From the NCBI RefSeq assembly GCF_001685355.1, contig NZ_CP016438.1, forward strand, positions 10,255,055-10,319,054: a stretch of 64,000 nt of DNA. The letters run 5' to 3'. Made by a program: the position numbers and the translations under genes. Each line of letters starts with the position of its first letter. Position 1 is the first letter of the stretch. The notes under the pieces were generated by a model, which was not told the DNA's origin, searched no databases, and saw only the letters and a program-made list of their open reading frames with translations. This document shows, piece after piece, positions 25,243 to 34,262 of this stretch. The DNA is from Streptomyces lincolnensis. Its GTDB lineage: Bacteria; Actinomycetota; Actinomycetes; Streptomycetales; Streptomycetaceae.

Positions 25243-27009
25243 AGGACCCCTTAGGGCTTGCCGGGAAACAAGTCGTGGCTTCCAGCTGCGCGGATCGTTG
25301 TTCTGGTATGGGGAGACCGGAGGGGATCGAGGCCGCCTTGGCTGCGAAGTTCGAGGCGTTGTTGCCGCATCTGGATGAGCGTCAGCGCCGGCTGGCCATA
25401 GGGGCGGAAGCGCGGTCGCTGGGGCATGGCGGGATCAGGCTCGTCGCCGCTGCGGCCGGGGTCCGGGAGGGCACGGTCTCGCGCGGGGTGGCTGAACTGG
25501 AGTCCGGCCAGGACCCGTTGGGACGGGTCCGCCGGGCGGGCGGAGGCCGGAAGAAGGCGACCGAGGTCGACCCGGGGCTGCGGCCCGCGCTGCTGGCTTT
25601 GGTCGAGCCCGACGAGCGGGGTGACCCGATGTCGCCGCTGCGCTGGACGACGAAGTCGACCCGGAAGCTGGCAGCGGAGCTGACCCGGCAGGGCCACCGC
25701 GTCTGCGCCGACACAGTCGCCGGCCTGCTGCGGGAGGAAGGCTTCAGTCTGCAGGCCAACGCCAAGACCATCGAAGGCTCTCAGCATCCGGATCGGGACG
25801 CCCAGTTCCGCTACCTCAACGAGCAGGCACGCGATCACCGGGACGCCGGAGACCCGGTGATCAGCGTGGACACCAAGAAGAAGGAACTGATCGGCGACTA
25901 CAAGAACGCCGGGCACGAATGGCGGCCCGCCCGGCAACCCGTGAAGGTCAACACGCACGACTTCCCCGGCCAGGCCGAGAAGGCGATCCCCTACGGCATC
26001 TACGACATGGCGGCGAACACCGGCTGGGTCACCATCGGCACCGATCACGACACGGCGGCGTTCGCTGTCGCCTCGATCCGCCGCTGGTGGCAGGCGGTCG
26101 GCCGGCACGACTACTCCCGCGCCCGCCAGCTGCTGATCACTGCCGACGGCGGGGGCTCCAACGGCTACCGCACCCGCGGCTGGAAGACCCACCTGGCCGA
26201 CCTCGCCGCAGAAACCGGTCTGGAGATCACTGTGTGTCACCTGCCGCCCGGCACATCGAGGAACAAGATCGAACACCGGCTGTTCTCCCACATCACCATG
26301 AACTGGCGCGGGAGACCCCTGACCAGCCACGAAGTCATGCTCCAGGCCATCGCCGCGACGACCAGCCGCACCGGCCTGACGGTGCACGCCGAACTCGACA
26401 ACGCTGAGTACCCCACCGGCATCCGCATCGGGGACGAGACCATCGCCGCCCTGCCCATCACACGCCACCGCTTCCACGGAGACTGGAACTACACCTTCCA
26501 CCCCGCAGATCACCAACCGCCCCCGCACCTTCCCCGGCAACGCGGGCGGCCAGCCGACGGCTCTCGCCCCCTCACACTCCACGACCTGCAGCACCCCGAA
26601 CTGACCGGCATGCCCCGCAAGCAACTCAGCGACCTCACCGACATCTTGATCCCCGCGCTGGAAGAGCACCGCGAACAGGTCCGCCACGCAGCCCGCGGCG
26701 GACCACGCCGCGTCGCCCCGGGCACCGGCCGCAAACCCACACTCACCCCCGCCGACCAGATCCTGGTCACCATCCTCTACCTGCGAAAACACAGTCTTCA
26801 GGAGCTTCTCGGCCAGCTCTTCAACACCACTGCCATGACCATCAGCCGTGCAGTGAAAGACGTCCGCCCGCTCCTGGAAGCCAACGCAGTCTGCATCCCC
26901 GCCTCAACAGCCCGTTTCCGCACGCCAGACGACGTCGCCCGGTTCCTCGACCCTGACGAAACCAAGATCAAACCAACGTGTTGATTCCAGGCAAGCCCTT
27001 AGAGGTCCT
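25243..27009 (+). mobile_element. ISAzo13-family insertion sequence, near complete
   Basis: About 1.77 kb bounded by 27-bp imperfect inverted repeats (23 of 27 positions match by eye): left starts AGGACCCCTTAGGGCTTGCC, right (complement) starts AGGACCTCTAAGGGCTTGCC. One full-length transposase gene lies inside. I see no target-site duplication in the immediate flanks. Its right end abuts a broken IS5-type gene, into which it may have inserted. Confidence 0.75.
25308..26984 (+). CDS. ISAzo13-like transposase
   Basis: 558 residues, uninterrupted. N-terminal HTH region (LAIGAEARSLGHGGIRLVAAAAGVREGTVSRG), then DPMSPLRWTTKSTRKLAAEL and the RNase H-type DDE core: VISVDTKKKELIGDYKN (first Asp), LLITADGGGSNGYR (second Asp) and PPGTSRNKIEHRLFSHI (Glu). 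These blocks are diagnostic for ISAzo13. A C-terminal extension with a second HTH-like segment (LTPADQILVTILYLRKHSLQ) follows. ATG at 25308. The stop lies within the right terminal inverted repeat. Probably the only intact transposase in the window. Confidence 0.88.
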   Translation: MGRPEGIEAALAAKFEALLPHLDERQRRLAIGAEARSLGHGGIRLVAAAAGVREGTVSRGVAELESGQDPLGRVRRAGGGRKKATEVDPGLRPALLALVEPDERGDPMSPLRWTTKSTRKLAAELTRQGHRVCADTVAGLLREEGFSLQANAKTIEGSQHPDRDAQFRYLNEQARDHRDAGDPVISVDTKKKELIGDYKNAGHEWRPARQPVKVNTHDFPGQAEKAIPYGIYDMAANTGWVTIGTDHDTAAFAVASIRRWWQAVGRHDYSRARQLLITADGGGSNGYRTRGWKTHLADLAAETGLEITVCHLPPGTSRNKIEHRLFSHITMNWRGRPLTSHEVMLQAIAATTSRTGLTVHAELDNAEYPTGIRIGDETIAALPITRHRFHGDWNYTFHPADHQPPPHLPRQRGRPADGSRPLTLHDLQHPELTGMPRKQLSDLTDILIPALEEHREQVRHAARGGPRRVAPGTGRKPTLTPADQILVTILYLRKHSLQELLGQLFNTTAMTISRAVKDVRPLLEANAVCIPASTARFRTPDDVARFLDPDETKIKPTC

Positions 27010-27357
27010 AACAAAGGCGTTGGACGTGGCGGTGGTGATGAGGCAGGTGGCGAGGCCGAGGAAGGCTTCGTGGATGTCGTCGCGTCGTTCCCAGCGGATC
27101 CGCAGGCGGCGGAAGCCGTGCAGCCAGGCGATCGTGCGCTCGACCACGTAACGGAAGATGCCGAGGCCGGAGCCGTGTTCCGTGCCTCGTTCGGCGATCA
27201 CCGGGCGGATGCCACGCTGCCACAGCAGGCGCCGGTACTTGTCGTGGTCGTAGCCGCGGTCGGCGAGGAGCGCGTCGGGCCTGCGTCTGGGCCGGCCGAC
27301 GGTGCCGGCCACGGCCGGGATCTTGTCGATCAGGGGCAGGAGTTGGGTGACGTCGTT
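27010..27357 (-). pseudogene. IS5-family transposase, C-terminal part
   Basis: Reads NDVTQLLPLIDKIPAVAGTV, LLADRGYDHDKYRRLLWQRG, RYVVERTIAWLHGFRRLRIR, ATCLIT. The second Asp (ADRGYD) and the Glu (VER) of the DDE triad are present; the N-terminal half with the first Asp is missing. The frame runs through into the inverted repeat of the neighbouring ISAzo13 element rather than ending in its own stop. Confidence 0.8.
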
Positions 27358-27362
27358 GCGAA

Positions 27363-27512
27363 AGTTACGACGGCGTCGAAGGCATCACAGATGAACCCCA
27401 CGACACGAGCGCCCCGGACGACGATGCCTACCTCACGCTTGAGCAGATAACGGGAACTCCCGCTCGCACCTTCCGTCAATGGGCGCACGATCATGTCCCC
27501 GACTTCACTTGA
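27363..27512 (+). pseudogene. Possible NmrA-type NAD(P)-binding protein, C-terminal remnant
   Basis: Reads DDDAYLTLEQITGTPARTFR then QWAHDHVPDFT and a TGA at 27510-27512. The pattern TGxPARTFxxWAxxHxxxF is the usual end of actinobacterial NmrA/SDR-like oxidoreductases. The rest of the gene is absent, cut by the IS5 remnant at about 27357. Confidence 0.45.
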
Positions 27513-27542
27513 GCGATGCTCACGCAGGGGTGGCGGGGGCAA

Positions 27543-27614
27543 GCGCACTCTCAGAGGTCGCTGCCAGCTGTCCCGCCGGATCCGGTCGAACAGCTCCTGC
27601 TTGGACAAAGACAT
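27543..27614 (-). pseudogene. IS21 istA N-terminal fragment
   Basis: Encodes MSLSKQELFDRIRRDSWQRP and then leaves the family. It is the first helix of an IstA transposase (LSKQELFDRIRRD...SVREL). Very short. Confidence 0.45.
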
Positions 27615-27984
27615 CCGCAGCACCGCCCCTGCCGGGAACCACAGGAACCGTCTGACCGCAAGCGCCGAGGTGGGGCCACTTCGCGGCTCTGGCACAGATC
27701 TTGGGGAGCGGTCGCGGAGGGTCACTGTGGCGTTCGAATTCCCGGTGTGACACCTGTGGCCAGCCGTTCCTGCCACGAAACGCCGTTGCCAACATTGTTG
27801 TCACCAGCTCGGCCACTGTCTGGCGTGGTGCGGTAGGCGGCGCACGCTCATGCTGACGGGCGGACGGTTCCTGTGGTCGGGGGAGAGAACTCTGCGGGTG
27901 AGTTGACTCCGTGCCACGAGGCAGCAGTAGATCGCGGTTTGGGCGGCCTGGTCGCGGTCTTCCGTGCCGGCCCGCACCCACTGC

Positions 27985-28683
27985 TCACGGCTGCCGCTTG
28001 CGGTCCCGAGTTTCGTGGACGGTGGTTGGGTCCGGTTCGGTGACCAGGCCGGCGTCGTGCGCGAGGAGGCCGGCCTGGGTGCGGTTGCGGCAGTCGATCT
28101 TCACGAGCATCCGGGACACGTAGCTCTTCACGGTCGCCTCGGACAGGGACAAGGTGCGTGCGGTGTCCGCGTTGGACAGTCCGCGGCCGAGACACGCCAG
28201 AACTTCCAGCTCTCGGTCGGTCAGCTCACGCAGCCGGGCCCGGGCGTCGTCGCGCCGCCGCTGTCCCGCCGAGGACGTTGCGACCAGCCGGGCCATCGCG
28301 GCCGGGGACAGTACGGTGTGCCCTGCTGCAGCCACCCGCACCAGCTCGATGAGGTCCTGCGGCGGCGTGGTCTTCAGCAGGAAACCCGCCGCGCCGGCGC
28401 GTAGGGCCGCGAGGACGTGGCTGTCGGCGTCGAAGGTGGTGAGTGCGACGACCGGGGGCGGCACCGGTAACGTCGCGATGCGCTCGGTGGCGGCGAGGCC
28501 GTCAACGCCGGGCATCCGCAGGTCCATCAGCACCAGGTCGGGCCGGTGGCGGACGACCGCCTCGACGCCCTCCGCGCCGTCGTGTGCCTCGGCGACCACC
28601 TCGATGTCGCCCGCGCCGCCGAGGATCACCCGCAGATGCGCGCACACCATCGGCTCGTCGTCGACGACGACCACCCGGATCAT
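27985..28683 (-). CDS. NarL/LuxR-type response regulator
   Basis: 232 residues. The receiver domain begins IRVVVVDDEPMVCAHLRVIL (acidic pair D8-D9) with phosphoacceptor D54 in LVLMDLRMPG, Thr in VVALTTFDADSHV and Lys in GAAGFLLKTTPPQDL. The C-terminal LuxR HTH reads LTDRELEVLACLGRGLSNADTARTLSLSEATVKSYVSRML. Its ATG overlaps the stop of the sensor kinase gene as ATGA (28680-28683), so the two are coupled. If the kinase is inactivated by its nonsense codon, this regulator has lost its cognate phosphate donor. Targets are unknown; the divergent Tat-exported hydrolase at 30018 is the obvious candidate. Confidence 0.9.
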   Translation of the reverse strand: MIRVVVVDDEPMVCAHLRVILGGAGDIEVVAEAHDGAEGVEAVVRHRPDLVLMDLRMPGVDGLAATERIATLPVPPPVVALTTFDADSHVLAALRAGAAGFLLKTTPPQDLIELVRVAAAGHTVLSPAAMARLVATSSAGQRRRDDARARLRELTDRELEVLACLGRGLSNADTARTLSLSEATVKSYVSRMLVKIDCRNRTQAGLLAHDAGLVTEPDPTTVHETRDRKRQP

Positions 28684-29870
28684 CCGGCGTCCTCCCGCGT
28701 CGGCACGTGGGCCGGCAGTATCGCATCGACCTGGTAGCCGCCGCCCGGTCGCGGGCCGGAGCGCAGCGTCCCGCCGATCAGCTCGACCCGGTGCGCGAGC
28801 CCGAGCAGCCCGACGCCGGAACCACTGCCGGCCAGCGCGCCGTCCGCCGACCGGTCGGCCGCGCCGTTGGCGACGCGGACGGTGACGCCGTCGGCCCGGT
28901 AGGACAGCGCCACGGTCACCTCGGCGCCGGGGACATGTTTGCGTCCGTTCGTCAGCGACTCCTGCACCACCCGGTGGGCCGTGCGCCGGACGGTCGGCGA
29001 GACCTGACCGGGGTCGCCGTCGACGACGTAGGAGATCGTCTCGCCGACGGCGCGGGCCTCGTCGACCAGCGTCCGTGGATCGGGTGCGGTGGGTTGGGAG
29101 GGTTGAGCCGTCCGGGTCTCCCCGGCGTTGCGGAGTACCCCGACCAGGTCCCGCAACTCGGTCAGCGCCCTGGTGCCCGTCTGCCGGATGTCTTCGGCCG
29201 CGGTGCGCACGGTGGGATCGGCCGACCCGGTGCCGAGTGCCCCGGCGTGCAGCACCATCAGGGTGAGGTGGTGGGTCACCACATCGTGCATCTCCTCGGC
29301 GAGCCGACGCCGCTCCTGCGCTCTGGCGTGCTCGGCGAGCAACAACTACTCGCGTTCGGCCCGCTCGGCGCGCTCGCGCAGGGAGTTCAGCAGTTCCCTG
29401 CGGGCGTGCAGGTACAGCGCGGCCAGCGCCGGCAGCACGGTGTTGACGACGCCGAGTGGCGTGATGTCCCAGCTCGGGTGCCAGGGCCGGGTGCCAAGGA
29501 CGGCGAGCAGGCCGATCAGCAGGAACGCCCGTCGGCGGTCGGTCAGCCGGACGAGGTTCGTGGTGATCGCCGGGGTGGCGAACGGCAGTGCCGTGTGCGC
29601 GGCGGGCTGCACGGGGGTGAACAGGCCGGGCGCGAACTCCTCCGAGACGAGCATGAGTACCGCGACGGCCAGTGCCCAGGAGGCGACCTGCACCGGGAAG
29701 CGGGCGAGGAACAGCAGCGACACGTCCACCGACAGTTGCAGGAGCAGCGCGGCGTGCGGCCCGGTCCAGCCGGTGGTCGGCGGACTCATGCCGTGCACGA
29801 GCAGGTCCAGGCCCCCGAACAGCACGGACGCGGCCGTCAGCCACAGCGCTTCCCGCCGGTTCGGCCACAT
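28680..29870 (-). pseudogene. Sensor histidine kinase (HisKA_3) interrupted by one amber codon
   Basis: The N-terminal part holds six or so membrane helices (WLTAASVLFGGLDLLVHG, ALLLQLSVDVSLLFLA, SWALAVAVLMLVSEEF, etc.) and ends RERAERAERE. The next codon is TAG (29348-29346), and the same frame resumes at once with LLLAEHARAQERRRLAEEMH, the dimerisation helix with the phospho-His in EMHDVVTHH. The ATPase domain follows (VVQESLTNGRKH, GSGSGVGLLGLAHRVELIGG). A CAG-to-TAG change is the simplest explanation, since relatives have a Gln-rich stretch there. A start at a downstream TTG would give a soluble kinase core without the sensor. Confidence 0.85.
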
Positions 29871-30017
29871 TCCGGTGTGCTTGCCCCTCACCCCCGTCAC
29901 CTTGGACACGGTATAGCCGGGACGGCCTTCCGCCGGGGCCCGGTGCAACTTTCGTGGACGCAGGTGCCCACCTTCTCCGCTTCCGGCGTGGCGGCTCGCC
30001 GCGGTCCACTCGGTGTC

Positions 30018-30977
30018 ATGAGGAAGACGAGGTTTTCCAGGCGCGTCGCGTTGCGCGCGGGTGCGGCGGCCGGCGGGCTCGCCCTGGCGACGGGCGGGAC
30101 GGCGGCGCAGGCGCACGGCAGCAGGCGCGGCACGACGACGTTCGTGATCGTCACGGGTGCGAGCGGCACCCCGGGCGGCATCGACGCGCTGTCGTTGCGC
30201 GGGCACCGCACCGTCGGGGTGGGTCTGCCGGGGCACGGCGCCACTGACGCCCAGTTCGCCCTCGACTACCAGTGCCCGCAGGACCTTCAGTCGCTGGCGG
30301 ACCGGCCGTCGCCGATGGCGGGGGTCGGCCTGGACGCGTACACCGCGGCGGCCGTCCAAGTGGTCCGTACGGTCGCCGAGTTCGGCCCGGTCGTCCTCTA
30401 CGGCGGCAGCATGGGCGGGGCGACCCTGAACCGGGTCGGCAACGCGGTGCCCCATCTGATCGACCGGATCGTCTACGACACCGCGTTCTGCTGCGTGGAC
30501 CTGGCCTGTCCGGAGGACTACCTGATGACCCCGGAGGGTTCGACGACCCTGGCCGGCAACCTCGCCGCCCTGGTGGTCGCCGACCCCACGGCCATCGACG
30601 CGGTGCGGGTCAACTACCGCACCGCCGACTCCGAGGCTCTGGCGGGGCTGAAGAAGCTGATGCTGGCCGACGCGAGCGACGCCGAGTTCTACGCGATGCT
30701 CGCCTACCTGCAACCCGACGAGTCGCTCACCGTCGGCAGCGAGAACTCCCAGGTCCGGGCGGACACCTGGGGCCGCATCCCCCGCACGTACATCCGCCAC
30801 ACCGACGACCGGATGATCCCGCTCGCGCTGCAGGACCGGATGATCGCCGAGGCCGACCGACTGACCCCGCACAACCGCTTCGACGTGCACACCGTGCACG
30901 CAGGACACGCCGCGACCGCCGAGCAGTTCCGACAGATCGTCGACATCTTGGACCGCTTGCCGGAGTGCCGCCGCTGA
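30018..30977 (+). CDS. Tat-exported alpha/beta hydrolase
   Basis: 319 residues from the ATG at 30018. The N-terminus RKTRFSRRVALRAGAAAGG is a twin-arginine signal followed by a hydrophobic stretch and an AQA cleavage site. The mature enzyme shows TTFVIVTGASGTPG (oxyanion strand), the nucleophile elbow LYGGSMGGATLNR, an Asp in YIRHTDDRMIP and the His of HAGHAATAEQF. Related esterases remove acyl groups from extracellular compounds. Divergent from the two-component genes with about 130 bp between them, suggesting control by that system. A much longer open frame upstream on this strand is a shadow of the kinase genes. Confidence 0.82.
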   Translation: MRKTRFSRRVALRAGAAAGGLALATGGTAAQAHGSRRGTTTFVIVTGASGTPGGIDALSLRGHRTVGVGLPGHGATDAQFALDYQCPQDLQSLADRPSPMAGVGLDAYTAAAVQVVRTVAEFGPVVLYGGSMGGATLNRVGNAVPHLIDRIVYDTAFCCVDLACPEDYLMTPEGSTTLAGNLAALVVADPTAIDAVRVNYRTADSEALAGLKKLMLADASDAEFYAMLAYLQPDESLTVGSENSQVRADTWGRIPRTYIRHTDDRMIPLALQDRMIAEADRLTPHNRFDVHTVHAGHAATAEQFRQIVDILDRLPECRR

Positions 30978-31243
30978 ATCCGTCACAGAGCTTCTCCGCA
31001 TGCGGGAACTCACGCCGGTCATACTGCCGCACCGCCGGCGGGCAACTCACCAGCGCGGTGGCCACACACGACCCTGGTCGCGCCGCACGCGAAAGCACCG
31101 TCATCGACAGCGATGACGACACCGACACCCGCCGGCTCCACCCCGCCACTCGGCATCGGGTCGATCGAACTGCCCCGACCTGTGCCTGCTGAAGGCGTCT
31201 GTGCCCCTTACCCGGCCGCCGACCTGGCGGGCAGACTGCGTTC

Positions 31244-31627
31244 ATGCAGCTCCCCGCCGAAGCCGTTGCCGCCACCGTGCTGATCGAGGTCGTACGGATC
31301 TCCGCTCTCCCCACCAGGCGGGGCGTCCCGTACCCCGGCCCAGTGGTCGCCCACTGGGCCGGGAGCGAGGCCGACGCCGCCCTGGTCTTGATCGAAAGCC
31401 TGCCCGGCAGTGAACAGCACCGCTGCGGTTTCTCGCCGGGCTGGAGCATCCGGGCATACGGAGACTCTCTCGATCTGGCACTGTTCGAGGCGGCGTTCTG
31501 CTTCACCTGCCACGAGGTCCGCATGCAGGGACCGGCGGTGCCGCCCGCTCTGGCCACGCAGTTCTTCGACCCGGGCGCCCTGTCGGCCCAGACCCTGCTG
31601 TCCCTCTTCCGCAAGGCTGCTCCGTAG
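31244..31627 (+). CDS. Hypothetical protein
   Basis: 127 residues, compact and mixed alpha/beta by eye. Contains VVAHWAGSEADAALVLIESL, RCGFSPGWSIRAYGDSLDLA and FCFTCHEVRMQG, with three Cys. No signal peptide. I do not recognise the family; the composition is that of a real coding sequence rather than a shadow frame. Stands alone. Confidence 0.5.
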   Translation: MQLPAEAVAATVLIEVVRISALPTRRGVPYPGPVVAHWAGSEADAALVLIESLPGSEQHRCGFSPGWSIRAYGDSLDLALFEAAFCFTCHEVRMQGPAVPPALATQFFDPGALSAQTLLSLFRKAAP

Positions 31628-31853
31628 CCGACCGCCTGGATGAGCGTCACGACAGAGGCCCAGGGCGGCACGATGAAGGCCTCCTCACTCTTTCCAGGGT
31701 GCCAAGGCCAAGGCTGGTCAAGCGGTGAGTTCGCGCCGTGAGGCAGGCACCGCGGTACGGCGGTGCCTGCCTGATGGGCCGTCATTGGGGTGGACGTCGC
31801 CAATGGCGAGGTCCATCAGCAGCTGTTCCAGCGTCGAGGCCTTGTCGGCTTCC

Positions 31854-31945
31854 CCACGGGGGCTGGTGCGGACGCTTGGTGGCAGGCGGGCCGGAGTCCT
31901 TCTCGGCAAGGGACCGCGCAACGACCTGCGGGGTGTGGTGATCGG
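31854..31945. repeat. 92-bp direct repeat, copy A
   Basis: Matches 33859-33950 in the same orientation at 87 of 92 positions by eye. It begins CCACGGGGGCTGGTGCGG. Copies A and B flank the inhibitor/lipoprotein gene pair. Confidence 0.85.
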
Positions 31946-32072
31946 TCCGCCGCTCCCATGGGTGCCACCCGGACCGACCGGCCGGGTTCGGGCCTCGCCC
32001 TGTCCAGGACGAGACGGTCACAGCGGTGGGACCGTGCCGGGCCCCCGCCCCGGCACGGTCGACATCGGCCGG

Positions 32073-32552
32073 TCAGCAGCCGTCGGTCCAGGAGTGCGAG
32101 GAGATGTTGTCGTTGACCGACTCGTTCTTCCCCGACCACCACCACAGGCCGTTGTTGAAGATGTAGTCCCCTCCCGACAGGTCTTGCCACGCGTCACCGT
32201 GACCGAGGCAGGCGTACACCCCGCTCTGGTCCTGGTTGTAGTAGAGGTCGACGTCGTCGTAACCGCCCGCGAATCCGCGGTTCTCCAGCGACGAGGCGAG
32301 GTTGCGCATCGGCTGGCAGTTGCCCGTCGCGCCGTCGTCGCCGTAGTCCCAGTCACGGCTGTTGCCCGACCAGGCACAGTGGGCGCCCCGCTGGTTGGGG
32401 TCCGCCCACGCGTGCAGCCTGCCGTCCTCGGCGGCAGCCGCTGCCGCGCGCGGCGCAGCGGCCGGTCCGTCCGCGGCCTGCGCGGCGGCGACCGGGCCGA
32501 CTGTCGCGAAGAGCATCGCTGCACCGGTGGCGAGCAGAGTCAGTTTCTTCAT
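32073..32552 (-). CDS. Secreted I36-like protease inhibitor (beta-gamma crystallin type)
   Basis: 159 residues; ATG with GAGGA just upstream. A Sec signal peptide (KKLTLLATGAAMLFATVGPV, cleavage AQA-AD) and an Ala-rich linker precede a domain of about 110 residues. That domain has four or more Cys and aromatic strands: HCAWSGNSRDWDYGDDG, MRNLASSLENRGFAGGYDDV, LYYNQDQSGVYACLGHGDAW, and NESVNDNISSHSW. The last is the ND-x-ISS motif of SMPI-like beta-gamma crystallin inhibitors (family I36). It follows the lipoprotein gene by 25 bp, so the two likely share a transcript. The target protease is unknown. Confidence 0.65.
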   Translation of the reverse strand: MKKLTLLATGAAMLFATVGPVAAAQAADGPAAAPRAAAAAAEDGRLHAWADPNQRGAHCAWSGNSRDWDYGDDGATGNCQPMRNLASSLENRGFAGGYDDVDLYYNQDQSGVYACLGHGDAWQDLSGGDYIFNNGLWWWSGKNESVNDNISSHSWTDGC

Positions 32553-32577
32553 TTCCTCATACCTCTCGGATGGGGAG

Positions 32578-33519
32578 TCAGCCGGCCTTGACGATGTCCC
32601 GGGCGCGGTTCAGCGCCCCGGACTCCAGCGTCTTCCTGTTGATGAACTCGGTGGAATGGTCGGACTCGGTCTTCGCCCGTTCGGCGCGCGTGAGCGTGCG
32701 GGCCGTCTTCGCGAGCCCCGAGGTGCCGGCGCATTGGGCCTCCGCCCTCGCGGTCGCGATCTCGGTGGCGCGGGACTCGCCGGATCCGGGCGCGCCCGTC
32801 GGCCGCACGAACCGCTGACGTGCCTCCATGGGGGAGCTGTACGAGTGGCCCTTGGTCCGCATGCAGGTCGACCACCGTGAGACCGCCGCCGTGAAGCGCT
32901 CGTCCCGCGCGACCGCGGGCGGTACGGACCGCTCGAGAGCGTCCGTCACCTTCCACGCGCTGTACCACTTGCGCAGGTCCGAGTAGAGGGACCGTTGCGC
33001 CTCGGACTCGCAGCCCTGATCGCTGTGCCGGACCGTGCCCATGCCGGGAATCCGCGCCTCCAGACCCGTCGCTTCCGGGCCGTTCAGCGCGTCCACGGCG
33101 GCGTCCCTGCGCTCCGCGGAGAGGCTGCGGAAGTAGAGCTGGTTCGGGTTCTTCGCGGCGAGGCTGTCCCGTTTCCGCTGGATGTCGCTGCCGTAGCCGT
33201 GCTCGGCGGCCCAGCCCTCGTCGTCGACGACGTGCGGGAAGAGGCGGTTGACCCCGTCCGGCAGGTCCTCGGTGACGTGGTAGGAGAATCCCCGCTCCTC
33301 CATGCAGTTCCGCGTCAGGAGCGCCTCGGCCTTGGCCAGGGTCTGCCGTTCTGCGGGAGTGAGTGCGCGGGCGGCGACGGTCGGCTCGGGGACGGGAGTC
33401 CGGGGAGACGGGGGTGGTGGTGCGGCCGTGCAGGCCGACAGCGCCGGGGCTGCCAGACAGAGCAGCAGTGTGGCCACGGCCTTGCCGCGCCCTGGACAGG
33501 ACCCGGTGCGTCCGGCCAT
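32578..33519 (-). CDS. Lipoprotein of unknown function
   Basis: 313 residues from the ATG at 33519 (GAGGGA upstream). The signal ends in a lipobox, LAAPALSAC, followed by a Pro-rich linker (APPPPSPRTPVPEPT). The mature part is helical with conserved-looking Cys residues in NCMEERGFSYH, DQGCESEAQRSLYSDLRKWY, RWSTCMRTKGHSYSSP and AEAQCAGTSGLAKTARTL. These suggest disulfide-bonded helical pairs; similar lipoproteins are frequent in Streptomyces and uncharacterised. First gene of a pair with the I36-like inhibitor. Confidence 0.75.
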   Translation of the reverse strand: MAGRTGSCPGRGKAVATLLLCLAAPALSACTAAPPPPSPRTPVPEPTVAARALTPAERQTLAKAEALLTRNCMEERGFSYHVTEDLPDGVNRLFPHVVDDEGWAAEHGYGSDIQRKRDSLAAKNPNQLYFRSLSAERRDAAVDALNGPEATGLEARIPGMGTVRHSDQGCESEAQRSLYSDLRKWYSAWKVTDALERSVPPAVARDERFTAAVSRWSTCMRTKGHSYSSPMEARQRFVRPTGAPGSGESRATEIATARAEAQCAGTSGLAKTARTLTRAERAKTESDHSTEFINRKTLESGALNRARDIVKAG

Positions 33520-33576
33520 GTTCGTCCCTCTTCCCCCGAAACGCTGCGACACCTCGAACGGTAGGAGGACCGGCTC

Positions 33577-33610
33577 GCCTGCGGTCCTGACAGCTGTCAG
33601 GACCGCAGGC
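33577..33610. promoter_or_regulatory. 34-bp perfect palindrome upstream of the lipoprotein gene
   Basis: A 17-bp arm (GCCTGCGGTCCTGACAG) is followed immediately by its exact complement, with no loop. It lies 58-91 bp upstream of the lipoprotein start, where an operator would be expected. With no unpaired loop it is a poor transcription terminator but could extrude as a cruciform or bind a dimeric protein. Confidence 0.6.
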
Positions 33611-33858
33611 TCGGGCCGCCGTAGTAGCGCATGTGTCAGAACCGCTGATCAGTGCCGCTGCCGTGACAGAAGGGCGGCATTTCGTCGGCTGCCCGGACAG
33701 GAACGCTGCCTGGACCTACGCAGGATCTCGACGGCTGCTGAGGCCATCTGGGCCTGATGGGCGGATTCGGTCGTCTGGCAGTGAGGAGACGGCCTGAACT
33801 CACGTATGGGCGAGATGTGTTCAGTCTGGGTGCGGAAGGCTTTGGTCGCTCCCGGTGG

Positions 33859-33950
33859 CCACGGGGGCTGGTGCGGACGCATGGTGGCAGGCGGGCCGGA
33901 GTCCTTCTCGGCAAGGGACCGCGCTACGGCCTGCGGGGTGCGGTGAGCGG
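33859..33950. repeat. 92-bp direct repeat, copy B
   Basis: Second copy of the sequence at 31854-31945, same orientation, 2.0 kb away. Neither copy contains a gene I recognise. Confidence 0.85.
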
Positions 33951-34262
33951 CTGTGCTCGCACCGACGGGGAGCGTGGACCACGAGCGGTTCGAGGAACTG
34001 GTGAGTGCCTCGCTGGACATGGTCGAAGTGGACACCCGCGGGCTGTGCGGAGTCGTGTGTGTGAAGTAGCCGACCGCGGTCGGCCCTGCCAGCGGCCAAA
34101 AGGCGGCGCGCGGGGGTGTGTTGGGAGCAGACAGGAGCAGCCGGAACGAAACGACCCCTAGGCGTCGCGGACGGGTCGACTGCCTCGTCAGGCACAGCGG
34201 CCCAGCTGCCGCAGGGCTTTGGAATGTCACCAAATTGATTGAGACAGGACCAAAGGCTCAGT

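Noticed and set aside
28443..30017. Upstream extension of the Tat-exported hydrolase frame
   Set aside because: It is the antisense of the two-component genes; the Tat signal requires a start at 30018.
33953..34069. Small frame ending in TRGLCGVVCVK, considered as a ribosomal peptide precursor
   Set aside because: No known leader motif, no modifying enzyme nearby and no clear ribosome binding site.
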